Shown piece after piece: positions 25,467 through 33,763 of a stretch of DNA of 64,000 bases; position 1 is the first letter of the stretch, and every line of letters starts with the position of its first letter. The notes under the pieces were generated by a model. That model had not been told where the DNA came from. It did no database searches and saw only the letters and a program-made list of their open reading frames with translations. The stretch comes from Vicinamibacterales bacterium (GTDB taxonomy: Bacteria; Acidobacteriota; Vicinamibacteria; Vicinamibacterales; UBA2999). The DNA is taken from positions 1 through 64,000 of the forward strand of contig JBAZYO010000021.1 in assembly GCA_041659285.1 (NCBI GenBank), read 5' to 3'. Position numbers and translations under genes: made by a program.

Positions 25467-27305
25467 CTACCGGGGTGGACGGCGTTGCAGGTAGTGTTGG
25501 CGCCTGACGACAATCTGCTTGGCCAGCGCCTCCGGCAACGGCAGCTTGAGCGCGCGGTCGGCGGCCTCGAGGGCGAGATCGTAGGAGCCCACCGCCGCGT
25601 ATGCTTCCGCCAGTCCGGCCAGCGCCTGCGGGTTGGCGGCATCCAGGCGGACCGCCTCCTGCAGGTGTTTCAACGCGTCACCGGTCTTGCCCTGCGCAAG
25701 CATGACCTGTCCGAGGTTGTTGTGCGCCAGCGCGTAGCCGGGCCGCCGTTCCAGGGCCGCTCGAAACGCACTCACCGCCTCCGCCAGCCGGCCGGCTTGC
25801 GCCAACGCCGTCCCGAGGTTGAAGTGCGCCGCCGCCGACTCGGGCTTGAGCGCCACCGACGCCTCGAAGTGCCGCACGGCGGGCGCGGCCTGTCCCATGC
25901 CCAGGTAGATCAACGCCACGTCGTCGTGCAGTTCGGCGTCCTTGGGATCGACCCGGAGCATCGTCTCGTAGCCGATGATGTCTTCGGCGGCCATCTTGTT
26001 CGCGATCTGCCCGGTCATCAGCTCGCGACCGCGGTCGTTCGTGGCCAGGAGCTGGAACCACAAGTCGCCCATCTCATCGCGCGAGCGCTGGCCCCAGTAG
26101 ACGCGAACGGGCGGCAACTCCGGGTTGCGGACGTTCTCCGCGGAGTTGTCGTAGGTGAATTCCATGGACAGCCGCGTCCCCTTCGGCAGCCGAATGGGCG
26201 CGACTTCGCGGTACACGTGTTGCCAGCGGAAGTCCCAGTCCGTGATGTGCATGACGAGACGCGAGGTGCCATCGGGGAACTCGGCCAGGCCGCGGATTTC
26301 GCGGGCGCGATAGTGCGCGTGGGGCTGCACGGCCAGCAGGTCGGCATCGACCGGGAGGGTGTAGGCGTCGCGAATGACGTAGCGCGGCGCCCCTGGAGGA
26401 ATCTCGATTCCCTGCGAGCCCAGGCGAAGGATCGTGGGCGTGCGCGTGGGCGGGCGGTCGCTGAAGTAGAGCCCGATCTCGGGCTGCACCTGTTCCACGG
26501 CGCCACTCGGCTGGAGGTGCAGCTGCACGACGAGGTCGCTCCCGGGCTCGAGTGTCCACGCCAGGTCGGCAGACACCAGGGGGGCGACTTGGCCGGGCGT
26601 CCAGCCCAGGAAGTGTCCGTCCGGATATTCCGCCGATCGCGGCATCAGGCCGTCGTACCCGGGAAGGGGATCGGCATCGTCCAGTTGCCGCGTCGCCGCC
26701 GTGCGATCGATCCGGATGTTGGCGTGATGCACGACGCGCGCGTTGCCGGGGTGGAACTCGATGCCGCGAACGTAGGTGCGCTTCGACACCGGCAGCCGCA
26801 GGACGAAGATCCGGAACGCGTCGGTCGGCTGCGCCTGGAGGGTGAACGGCCGCGATGGCCTGACGATCAGGTCGGGCTTGCCTAACAGCCAGCCATCGGG
26901 AAGGTCTGGAACCGGCGGCAGGGCCGCGGCATCCCCTTGCGGTGTGCCCGTCTTCGCCCACGTCTCCAGGACCGCAATCTGCGCGTCGCTGAGCGGATCC
27001 TGCCCGACGAAGTGGCCGACGCCCGGTTCAACCTTCCACGGCGGCATGAAGCGGCTTCGGGTGACCGCGGCGATCTGCGTCGCCCGCCGCCGGACCTCGT
27101 CGTAGGTCGCGAGGCTGAATGGCGCCGGACCGCCCTTCCGATGACACGACACGCACGACGTGAAGACGATCGGCGCGATGTTGCGCGTGAAGGTGACGTC
27201 CTGGGCGCTCGCGGCAGACGGTCGGAGGGCGATGGCTTCAGCCATCGCCACTGCGAACACGGCGACGGCTAAAGCCGTCGCTCTCCGAACGCGGGTGCGC
27301 TTCAT
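25467..27305 (-). CDS. Cytochrome c / PHM-like copper monooxygenase / TPR fusion protein
   Basis: A 612-residue exported protein. A signal peptide (1-35) is followed by a cytochrome-c-like domain with one heme motif CVSCH (51-55) and a distal MPPW segment. The middle resembles copper type II ascorbate-dependent monooxygenases (PHM/DBH). All six copper ligands can be placed: H193, H194, H263 (first site) and H329, H331, M412 (second site, in RDEMG). The C-terminus (about 440-600) carries TPR repeats. A periplasmic hydroxylase fed with electrons by its own heme is a reasonable inference. It overlaps the upstream redoxin gene by 4 bp. The signal peptide is encoded by a double palindrome (27223-27287). 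Confidence 0.85.
   Translation of the reverse strand: MKRTRVRRATALAVAVFAVAMAEAIALRPSAASAQDVTFTRNIAPIVFTSCVSCHRKGGPAPFSLATYDEVRRRATQIAAVTRSRFMPPWKVEPGVGHFVGQDPLSDAQIAVLETWAKTGTPQGDAAALPPVPDLPDGWLLGKPDLIVRPSRPFTLQAQPTDAFRIFVLRLPVSKRTYVRGIEFHPGNARVVHHANIRIDRTAATRQLDDADPLPGYDGLMPRSAEYPDGHFLGWTPGQVAPLVSADLAWTLEPGSDLVVQLHLQPSGAVEQVQPEIGLYFSDRPPTRTPTILRLGSQGIEIPPGAPRYVIRDAYTLPVDADLLAVQPHAHYRAREIRGLAEFPDGTSRLVMHITDWDFRWQHVYREVAPIRLPKGTRLSMEFTYDNSAENVRNPELPPVRVYWGQRSRDEMGDLWFQLLATNDRGRELMTGQIANKMAAEDIIGYETMLRVDPKDAELHDDVALIYLGMGQAAPAVRHFEASVALKPESAAAHFNLGTALAQAGRLAEAVSAFRAALERRPGYALAHNNLGQVMLAQGKTGDALKHLQEAVRLDAANPQALAGLAEAYAAVGSYDLALEAADRALKLPLPEALAKQIVVRRQHYLQRRPPR
27223..27287. repeat. Paired palindromes in inverted orientation within a signal-peptide sequence
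   Basis: Two related palindromes, GCGATGGCTTCAGCCATCGC and GCGACGGCTAAAGCCGTCGC, lie 12 bases apart. Their flanks (CGGAGGGCGATGG and its counterpart CGGAGAGCGACGG) are inverted relative to one another, giving a 65-bp imperfect inverted repeat. On the minus strand it encodes the alanine/valine-rich signal peptide core of the cytochrome/monooxygenase/TPR protein. Confidence 0.75.
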
Positions 27306-27892
27306 TTCACCAGGTCCGCCAGGATGCAGCCCACTGCTTGCGTCTCACGCACGGCCACCGCCTTGCCCTGCACAATCGCCTCCAGCGCGCGCTCGAGCGT
27401 CCGTTCGGTGGGCTGCGGCCGGTCCCTGCCGAACTCGATGTACCGATCGTCGATACGGCCCTTGTAGAGGACGCGGCCACCTGCACCGACGACGGCCACT
27501 TCGGGCGTCACTTGCACGCCGGTGTGCTTCACGAGTTCCTGCGCCGTGTCGCGGACGACAGGAAGCGCGTAGCCAAACTTCTTCAGGTGCTCGCGGATCA
27601 CCGGCGGCGTGTCGGTGCTCACGGGATACACCACCGTGAAGCCAATCCCTTGCTTCTGGAAGCGCGCGGCGAGGCGCTGGATCTCCGGGGCATAGCGATT
27701 GGAGATCGGGCAGTCGGTGGTGGTGAAGACCAGCACGATGGCGACGCGACGCGGCGCGAGCACCAGTGGATTGACGCTGCTGCCCGCGAGGTCGAGCACG
27801 CGGGTCGGGCCGGGCCCATCGATGTGGCGTCCGGCTTGAGCCGGACCGGAGGGCGTGGCCAGAAGCAGGGCCAGGATGAGGTGAAGCAACAT
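27302..27892 (-). CDS. Exported redoxin-family protein
   Basis: A 196-residue AhpC/TSA-like thioredoxin-fold protein with a signal peptide. Its active-site segment is TTTDCPISNRYAPE with a single cysteine, C61; a second cysteine near the C-terminus (VGCILADLVK) could resolve it. The PISN tetrad is typical of redoxins encoded next to, or fused to, cytochrome/copper monooxygenase proteins in this phylum, so it may deliver copper or maintain thiols for the downstream protein. The genes overlap by 4 bp. Residues 16-24 (GPAQAGRHI), around the predicted signal peptidase site, are encoded by a palindromic dispersed repeat. The ATG is only about 20 bp from the terminator of the preceding gene. Confidence 0.82.
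   Translation of the reverse strand: MLLHLILALLLATPSGPAQAGRHIDGPGPTRVLDLAGSSVNPLVLAPRRVAIVLVFTTTDCPISNRYAPEIQRLAARFQKQGIGFTVVYPVSTDTPPVIREHLKKFGYALPVVRDTAQELVKHTGVQVTPEVAVVGAGGRVLYKGRIDDRYIEFGRDRPQPTERTLERALEAIVQGKAVAVRETQAVGCILADLVK
27822..27847. repeat. GGTCCGGCTCAAGCCGGAC palindromic element in the redoxin gene
   Basis: An inverted copy of the 26-bp element, with one loop change, is read in frame on the minus strand as G-P-A-Q-A-G-R-H-I. Confidence 0.8.
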
Positions 27893-27910
27893 CGTGTGGC
27901 TTCAGTATAG

Positions 27911-27947
27911 AAAAAAGAAGGGCGGGGGTGTTGGCCCCCGCCCTTCC
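27911..27947 (-). terminator. Intrinsic terminator of the 28021-31035 TonB receptor gene
   Basis: On the minus strand AAGGGCGGGGG and CCCCCGCCCTT form an 11-bp GC-rich stem, followed by CTTTTTTC. This is the clearest Rho-independent terminator in the window. It lies about 75 bases beyond the receptor's stop codon and just before the redoxin gene. Confidence 0.9.
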
Positions 27948-27950
27948 TTC

Positions 27951-27976
27951 GGTCCGGCTAAAGCCGGACACGACAT
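27951..27976. repeat. GGTCCGGCTAAAGCCGGAC palindromic element, intergenic
   Basis: A plus-oriented copy of the element between the TonB receptor gene and its terminator. It is outside any coding sequence. Confidence 0.85.
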
Positions 27977-28020
27977 TGCTCACGGGCGGCACTAAAGGGC
28001 CGCCCGTCTGGAACCAGGAC

Positions 28021-31000
28021 TTACCAGCTCACGTCAACGCCGACGCGGATGATGCGGCCCTGGAGGACCACCGACGGCTGCTTGTAAGTGGCGGCGCCGT
28101 ACTGCACCGTCGCCACCGACGAGTAGTCATCCGAGTTGAGCGCGTTGAACAGGTCCATCTTCGGAACCATGGTCAACCCGCCGAGCTGGAGCTTCTTGCT
28201 CACCGAGAAGTCGAACTGGTTGATGCGCGGGGTGTACTCAGTCTCCGGCGCCACTAGCGGCACCTGGATGTTCGCCACGCCGCTGGCGGCGAGTTCGGGC
28301 AGCACCAACGCGCCCGGCGTGCAGGGACCCGTGCAGTTGGCCGCATAGCGGGTGGCCGAGGTCAGCTGCCAGTAGGTGGCCTGGCCGTTCGGACGGTCGA
28401 AGCCGGTGCCGGCCGTGAAGCCGCCGTAGGCCTGCGCCGCCGAGCCCGTGAGGTAACCGTTCAGGCTCTGCCACGAACCGCTCACCGAGATGCCGAAGAA
28501 CGGCAGCGGGTAGACCACCGTGGCCTTGAACTGCTTCTGCCACGGAATGCCGCTCTCGGACTGGTCGCAATAGAGCGAGCGGTTTGGATCGCTGGCCGCC
28601 GACACGCACACGTCGTTGATCGAGCGCTCGAGGTTGAAGCCGCCGAAGGCACGGACGCCGCGCGGCAGACGCGCGTTGAAGTTGATGTCGACGCCGTTGT
28701 AGTTGCGCTTCATCTCATCGCTCGTGCTGTCGACGTTGGCGACCTGGCCGCGGAACGCCGGCTTGATGACCCAGGCGGGAATGACGCTGCCGTCGAGGGG
28801 ACTCACCACGTTGAAGCGGTTGTAGCTGTCCGCGTTCAGCAGGCTGTTCGTGCGCATGGTGAGGTTCTTGAAGTTGATGCGGTAGAACTCAGCCGCCAGC
28901 GAGAAGCCGCTGAACAGCTCCCTGGTGACACCGACGTTCATCGCCAGCGAGTACGGACGCTTGATGTCGGGATCGAACTGGGCCAGCGAGCGGACGCCGA
29001 AGTTAGCGGGCAGGTTGGCGAAGTTGATCTCGCAGCCGGCGGTCAGGTAGGTGCAGCCGCGCTCGCCCTGGGCCATGTCGTCGCCGTTCGAGTCGGTCCA
29101 CGGCAAGGCGAAGGTCGTCAGCGCCGTCGGGTTGTAGAGCTGCGCGAATCCGGTCGTCTGCGCGGTAACGAACTTGTTGAAGCCCGCGCGGATGGCCGTC
29201 TTGCCGTTGCCCGAGATGTCGTAGATCGCCGACACGCGCGGCGAGAAGTCCTTCCACGTCGGGAACGCGATGTCGCTGTAGGCCGGCACGTTCGCAAAGC
29301 GCCCCACCTGGGCCGCCTGGCCGACGATGGTCTGCTTGTTGATGTCGAAGCGCGCGCCGTAGTTCAGCGTCAGCCGGTCCATGCTCCAGGTGTCCTGCGC
29401 GTAGATCCCGAAGTTGGCGTCAAGCGACTCTTCGACGCGCAGCGGGGTGTTCAGGACGGAGACCTGGGTCGGAATGCCGTTGTTGTAGGTCTGGTAGAGG
29501 TCGCCGTTGGCATTGTTGTAGCGCGGGTACTTGCCGAACTGCTGCGACAGGCCCACCTTCACGGTGTGCGAACCGGACACGTACGACGCCGCCGCCTGCA
29601 CGTTGTAGCGGTCGGGGTAGTTGCCGAGCTGTGCGCCCGACGCGCCCCAGAGCGCGCCAGTGCTGGTGTCGTTCCGGCGCACGTTGCGGTACCAGGCCGC
29701 CGTGCCACGCTCGGCGAGCACGCCGGGCTGGTAGAGGTTGTCATAGCGTTCGCGGTTGTACGAGGTGCCCACTTCGAGCAGCAGCTTCGACGAGACCGTC
29801 GAGGTCCACTTGAGCGATCCGGTCGAGAAGTTCGGCGTGTTCCAGATCACCGACGCCGTGCGCGGGTCGGTGTTGGCGCCCATGGCGTGGCCGCGGAGAC
29901 GCAGCGCGCGATCCATGTAGACCGCCACCTTGTTACGATCGGATGCCTGCCAGGTGAGGCGCACCACCGGGTTGTTCATCTTCTCGTCGGAGATGCCCTG
30001 CTCGCACTGCGCGGCGCCCGTGCGGCACTGCTGGAAGCCCACCGGGAACGGCACGTTCTCGGGCGTGTAGAAGGTGTTGGCAATCGGGCGGTCGTACTTG
30101 GCGCGGCGGAAGGCGCCGAAGAACCACAGCTTGTTCTTCATGATCGGACCGCCCTGTTCAACGTTCCACTCGTAGAAGTTGTCGATCTTGTCCACGGCGC
30201 TGACCCCGATCGCGCGCAGGTCGTCGGTCAGGTTGTTGCCCTGCCATTTCTTGGGCGACTTGAAGCCCTTGAACCCGCCGCGGAACTGGTTGCCGCCGTC
30301 TTTCGGAATCAGGTTCATGTTGACGCCGCCGGTGAGGGTTTCGGCGTTGCCGCCGGCCGTCTGGTAGACGGCTTCCTGCGTCATCGATTCGTTGTGGTAG
30401 GCCTGCACGGCGCCGTCGCCCATCAGGCCGTTGGTCATCATGCCGTCCACCAGCACGACCGTCTGGGCGCCGCCCTGGCCGCGCACCGCGAAGTAGGTCT
30501 GCTGCATGGCGCGCGAGCCGCCGACGTCGGGCACGTTGAGCGTGACGCCGACCACGAGCTGGCCCAGGCCCTGGATGGTGCCGGACGTCGGCACCGCGCT
30601 CAGCATGTCGCGCGTGAGCACCTGCTGCTTGGCGTTGCTCTGCACGTCCACCACCGGCGAGGCGCCGGAGACCGTGACCGACTCCTGCAAGGTGCCCACC
30701 GTCAGATCAATGTTGATGGTGGCCGTGAAGTTGGCCTGCAGTTCGACGCCGTCGCGGATCACGGTGTTGAACCCGGGCAGCGTGTAGGTGAGCTTGTAGG
30801 TGCCAGGCCGCAGGTCAACGATGCGGTAGCCACCGTTCTCGTCGGTAATGGCCGAGCGCACGCCTTCGATCAGGGCGGGGCTGGCCGCTTCCACGGTCAC
30901 ACCGGGCATCACCGCGCCCGAGGTGTCTTTCACGGTTCCGGTAAAGACACTCTGCGCCCGCGCCAACGCCGGCACGAGCACGAGGCCTGCTAGTACAAGC

Positions 31001-31035
31001 AGAAATGTTCTTGCAACAGACTTCCACGCCATCAT
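28021..31035 (-). CDS. TonB-dependent receptor with carboxypeptidase-regulatory-like domain (1004 aa)
   Basis: A large outer-membrane receptor. The signal peptide (LLVLAGLVLVPALARAQ) is followed by a carboxypeptidase-regulatory-like domain (VFTGTVKDTSGAVMPGVTVEA). The plug domain has RGQGGAQTVVLVDGMMTNG and a region rich in Asn/Gly, and a barrel follows, ending in VGVDVSW with a C-terminal aromatic residue. The ATG at 31035, or the next one at 31032, follows GGGGGAAGA. A promoter with a good -35 and -10 lies about 80 bases upstream, and an intrinsic terminator follows the gene, so this is a single-gene transcription unit. The ligand is unknown. It is the third such receptor in the window. Confidence 0.93.
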   Translation of the reverse strand: MMAWKSVARTFLLVLAGLVLVPALARAQSVFTGTVKDTSGAVMPGVTVEAASPALIEGVRSAITDENGGYRIVDLRPGTYKLTYTLPGFNTVIRDGVELQANFTATINIDLTVGTLQESVTVSGASPVVDVQSNAKQQVLTRDMLSAVPTSGTIQGLGQLVVGVTLNVPDVGGSRAMQQTYFAVRGQGGAQTVVLVDGMMTNGLMGDGAVQAYHNESMTQEAVYQTAGGNAETLTGGVNMNLIPKDGGNQFRGGFKGFKSPKKWQGNNLTDDLRAIGVSAVDKIDNFYEWNVEQGGPIMKNKLWFFGAFRRAKYDRPIANTFYTPENVPFPVGFQQCRTGAAQCEQGISDEKMNNPVVRLTWQASDRNKVAVYMDRALRLRGHAMGANTDPRTASVIWNTPNFSTGSLKWTSTVSSKLLLEVGTSYNRERYDNLYQPGVLAERGTAAWYRNVRRNDTSTGALWGASGAQLGNYPDRYNVQAAASYVSGSHTVKVGLSQQFGKYPRYNNANGDLYQTYNNGIPTQVSVLNTPLRVEESLDANFGIYAQDTWSMDRLTLNYGARFDINKQTIVGQAAQVGRFANVPAYSDIAFPTWKDFSPRVSAIYDISGNGKTAIRAGFNKFVTAQTTGFAQLYNPTALTTFALPWTDSNGDDMAQGERGCTYLTAGCEINFANLPANFGVRSLAQFDPDIKRPYSLAMNVGVTRELFSGFSLAAEFYRINFKNLTMRTNSLLNADSYNRFNVVSPLDGSVIPAWVIKPAFRGQVANVDSTSDEMKRNYNGVDINFNARLPRGVRAFGGFNLERSINDVCVSAASDPNRSLYCDQSESGIPWQKQFKATVVYPLPFFGISVSGSWQSLNGYLTGSAAQAYGGFTAGTGFDRPNGQATYWQLTSATRYAANCTGPCTPGALVLPELAASGVANIQVPLVAPETEYTPRINQFDFSVSKKLQLGGLTMVPKMDLFNALNSDDYSSVATVQYGAATYKQPSVVLQGRIIRVGVDVSW

Positions 31036-31117
31036 TCTTCCCCCAAATTCAGCGACCGAGCCACCCGACAACGCCCAGCATCGGTGGCGTGGGCGCTCGT
31101 CGCCAAGAGCAGCAAGA

Positions 31118-31146
31118 AAGTTAGCGCTGTGAACTGCTTCCGTCAA
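31118..31146 (-). promoter_or_regulatory. Sigma-70-type promoter of the TonB receptor gene
   Basis: On the minus strand TTGACG (31146-31141) and TAACTT (31123-31118) are separated by 17 bp. This predicts a transcript start near 31111 and a leader of about 75 nt that carries the ribosome-binding site. Confidence 0.65.
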
Positions 31147-31163
31147 TCTCGAACTGTCGAGAT
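31146..31163. promoter_or_regulatory. Perfect inverted repeat at the -35 box (operator candidate)
   Basis: ATCTCGA-ACTG-TCGAGAT is a perfect 7-4-7 dyad that abuts the -35 box of the TonB receptor promoter. The position suits an activator or repressor site. The binding protein is unknown. Confidence 0.5.
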
Positions 31164-31189
31164 GTAATCCGGTATTTTGGAATGCAAGG

Positions 31190-31233
31190 TGAAGATGAAA
31201 GAGCCGCGATCCATCAGCGATGAATCGCGGCTC
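31190..31233 (-). terminator. Terminator after the 31273-32178 gene
   Basis: GAGCCGCGAT and ATCGCGGCTC form a perfect 10-bp stem with a 13-base loop. On the minus strand TTTCATCTTC follows. It lies about 40 bases past the stop codon and probably ends the transcript of the cytochrome/monooxygenase operon. Confidence 0.75.
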
Positions 31234-31272
31234 GGTGTTGTCTGCAAGACAACGCGTGATAACCCGTTTCGA

Positions 31273-32178
31273 TCAGTGACGGCCGGTGTTCGCGGCCTTC
31301 ACGCTGACCTTCAAGTAGGCCGTCGACCAGCAGCACTGGAAGCCGCCGCCACCGACGCCGGACGAGTCGTTGCCTTCCAGGCGGATAACGTACTCACCGG
31401 GCAGGGAGAACGTCGCGGTGGTCGCAATCTTGTCCTTCTCGATCGCCGGCGTGGCGTCGGCGAAGGTGATCGTGCCGGGGCCGCGATACTTGCTCAGCGA
31501 CACGCTGAGGCGGGTGCGGCGGGGCTGGCCCTGTGCGCCGGCACCACCGGGAGGAGGCGCGGCGGCCGACCCGCCCGTGGGCGGCTCTTCGTGGCCATCG
31601 TCCGTGACCCAGAAGCTGATCGCCACAGGCTCGCCGACGGCGCCGTTGACGACGGGTGCGGCCGAGAGGGGCGGCGGCGGGCCGGTGAGGGCCGGACCGC
31701 TCTCGGCGAACTTGAACACCGGCGGCTTGTTGCCCATCGCCGCGTCGAGATACGGCTCGATCTGGTAACCCTTGCTGAGGGCGAATGGTACCGACACGGT
31801 CCTGCCGTTCGCGGTCAGGGTCCAGGTGACCTTCTTGTCGCCGAAGTCTTTCGGAACCTTGATGGCGATGGTGCCCCAGCCGCGGCCCACCACGAAGTGC
31901 GTTGGTTGGCCCTGGTCGGGACCGCCGGGTTCGATGCGGTTATCGGGACCGATCGGAATGTCGAGCGTCTGCTTCTTGTTCCGGTTGTAGTAGCCAGCCA
32001 GCAGCGTGTAGGAACCGTCGGCGTTCTGGTACCACCCTTCGAAAGCCGGATAGATGTTCAGTCCGGCGTCCTTGAGCGGCTCCAGTGCGAGCTGCCGGGC
32101 CGCAACCTGCGCGCCTGCGGCCAGGCACGCGGCGGCCACAACGGCCAGGGCCGTGCGGGTCATGAATCGAGATGTCAT
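31273..32178 (-). CDS. Secreted protein of unknown function downstream of a cytochrome/PHM-like gene
   Basis: A 301-residue exported protein that I do not recognise as a named family. The signal peptide (TALAVVAAACLAAGAQVAA) is followed by two beta-rich parts. The first is near residues 40-125 (FEGWYQNADGSYTLLAGYYNRN, GRGWGTIAIKVP). The second is immunoglobulin-like (about 150-295), interrupted by a low-complexity Pro/Gly/Ala stretch at about 200-215. The second part ends with GEYVIRLEGNDSS and a CC pair (FQCCWST). It lies 72 bp after the cytochrome/PHM-like gene and is followed by a terminator, so the two probably form an operon. A role in substrate binding or as a partner of that enzyme is a guess. 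AGGAG lies upstream of the ATG. Confidence 0.75.
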   Translation of the reverse strand: MTSRFMTRTALAVVAAACLAAGAQVAARQLALEPLKDAGLNIYPAFEGWYQNADGSYTLLAGYYNRNKKQTLDIPIGPDNRIEPGGPDQGQPTHFVVGRGWGTIAIKVPKDFGDKKVTWTLTANGRTVSVPFALSKGYQIEPYLDAAMGNKPPVFKFAESGPALTGPPPPLSAAPVVNGAVGEPVAISFWVTDDGHEEPPTGGSAAAPPPGGAGAQGQPRRTRLSVSLSKYRGPGTITFADATPAIEKDKIATTATFSLPGEYVIRLEGNDSSGVGGGGFQCCWSTAYLKVSVKAANTGRH

Positions 32179-32250
32179 CTTGAAAACTCCTGCGCAAACA
32201 GTGAGGGGGTGCCGTTGCTGGCACCCCCTCGGTGGAAAACAGAAACGGCG

Positions 32251-33615
32251 TTACTGCTGCTGCTGGCGTTCGGTGGTCGTCGCCAGCTTGGCCTTGCGCG
32301 CGTCGACTTCCTTGGTGAAGTCGTCGTCGCCCATGTAGGTGATGTTGATCCACGCGTGCGCCATTTCATCGACCGTGCGGTCGCCCCAGCCGATCCACTG
32401 ATTCGGGTCGGGGTTGCTCTTCTTGGCGGTGGTGTTGTCGTGCCACGCGGTGACCTTGAGGATCGTGCCCTTCGGCAGCAGCGGCGCGTAGTCGTCGTCG
32501 AACACGTAGTTGTTCATCCAGTTGAACTCGAAGTTCGGGACGTAGCCGAGCACCTGCTGGGTGCCGTTCGGCAGGATGGCTTCAACCATCATCGCCTTGC
32601 CGCGGAGGTGCATGTGCGGCTGGAAGTTCTCGACGCGGCCGGCCTTGCGCATGACGTGGAAGTTCTGGCCCACGCTGATCGAGTTCGGCGCGATGTCGAG
32701 GTTGCGGTTGCCGCCGGTGACGCCGCTGTAGAGCGACAGCATCGTGCGGTACTTGGGCTCCTGACCCTTCGGGTAGAAGTAGATGCCGAGTTCGACGTCA
32801 TCGGTGATGTCTTCGCCACCGTCGCTGTAGTGGATGTCCCAGCGGATCTTGGCGCCGGGCATCAGCAGCTTGCCGGTGTTCGGACGCATCAGCTCGCCCT
32901 GCTTGTTGACGGCCCATTCCATGAAGAGGCCGGCGCCGCTGTCGGCATCAGCGCTCAACAGGCCGGAGCTCACGGCTTCCTTCTCGTCCTGCATCAGGTA
33001 GGCCAGCGCGTGATGGGTGATCTTGCGGCCCTTCAGCGAACCCGGGCGCATTTCGATGGCGCGAACCCAGCGGGGCTCGGTCACCGGCACGTCGACGACG
33101 GGCTTGTACCAGGCGTCCATGGCCACGGCCTTCTGCGTGTACTTGGGCGACTTGATGATCAGGTCGGGCGGGCCGCCGAACTTGCTGGCGTAGTTCCAGC
33201 CGTTGCCCTCTTCCCACTTGACCGGCTTGGGCATGTCCTTGAGGTCGCCCTTCGGCGCGCCGTTGGCGGCCCACTTCACGATGGTGTCGATTTCCTTGTC
33301 GCTCAGCGAGCGGTCATCCTTGTAGTGCTGGATGCCGACCGTCTTGTCGATGTGCCAGGGCGGCATGTTGCGCGACGCCACGCGATCGCGAATCGAACGC
33401 GCCCACGGACGCGCCTCCTCGTAAGTGATCAGCGAGAACGGTGCGATCGAGTCCGGCCGGTGGCACGACTCGCACTTGTTCTGAAAAATTGGCGCGACGT
33501 CCTTCGTGAACGTCGGCGTCGCGGTCGTCTGAGCTGAGAGCGACGCAGGAAGAGCCAGGAGGCCCATCACGCCCACCGCTCCACTCAAAACCCGGCCGAA
33601 AATACCGTTAGCCAT
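32251..33615 (-). CDS. Secreted cytochrome c / PHM-like copper monooxygenase protein
   Basis: A 454-residue exported protein with the same plan as its two paralogues but no TPR tail. A signal peptide (1-29) is followed by a cytochrome-like domain with CESCH (48-52) and MPPWH. The monooxygenase-like part carries all six expected copper ligands: H201, H202, H262 (DIHYSDGG) and H334, H336 (PHMHLRGK), M418 (VDEMAHAW). In PHM and DBH these residues bind the two coppers that hydroxylate a carbon with O2. The substrate here is unknown. The ATG at 33615 has GGAGGGG five bases upstream and a strong promoter about 45 bp upstream. It is first in a probable operon with the secreted unknown gene. Confidence 0.88.
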   Translation of the reverse strand: MANGIFGRVLSGAVGVMGLLALPASLSAQTTATPTFTKDVAPIFQNKCESCHRPDSIAPFSLITYEEARPWARSIRDRVASRNMPPWHIDKTVGIQHYKDDRSLSDKEIDTIVKWAANGAPKGDLKDMPKPVKWEEGNGWNYASKFGGPPDLIIKSPKYTQKAVAMDAWYKPVVDVPVTEPRWVRAIEMRPGSLKGRKITHHALAYLMQDEKEAVSSGLLSADADSGAGLFMEWAVNKQGELMRPNTGKLLMPGAKIRWDIHYSDGGEDITDDVELGIYFYPKGQEPKYRTMLSLYSGVTGGNRNLDIAPNSISVGQNFHVMRKAGRVENFQPHMHLRGKAMMVEAILPNGTQQVLGYVPNFEFNWMNNYVFDDDYAPLLPKGTILKVTAWHDNTTAKKSNPDPNQWIGWGDRTVDEMAHAWINITYMGDDDFTKEVDARKAKLATTTERQQQQ

Positions 33616-33657
33616 CTTTCCCCTCCGAAAAATGTGACCGAATAGCAGCGGTTGGGG

Positions 33658-33686
33658 AGTGTACACGCGATGTAACCGCCTGTCAC
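33658..33686 (-). promoter_or_regulatory. Sigma-70-type promoter of the cytochrome/PHM-like gene
   Basis: On the minus strand GTGACA (33686-33681) and TACACT (33663-33658) have a 17-bp spacer, predicting a start near 33651 and a leader of about 36 nt. Confidence 0.65.
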
Positions 33687-33763
33687 CCCGTATTAGCCTC
33701 ATGGCTACCATCACTTACGCGAATGTTGCCATCCCCGTTTATCGGCTGGCCACACCCGGCATG

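Noticed and set aside
33616..33763. A small coding frame upstream of the cytochrome/PHM-like gene
   Set aside because: It has no ribosome-binding site and covers the promoter; nothing resembling the 62025 leader ORF is present.
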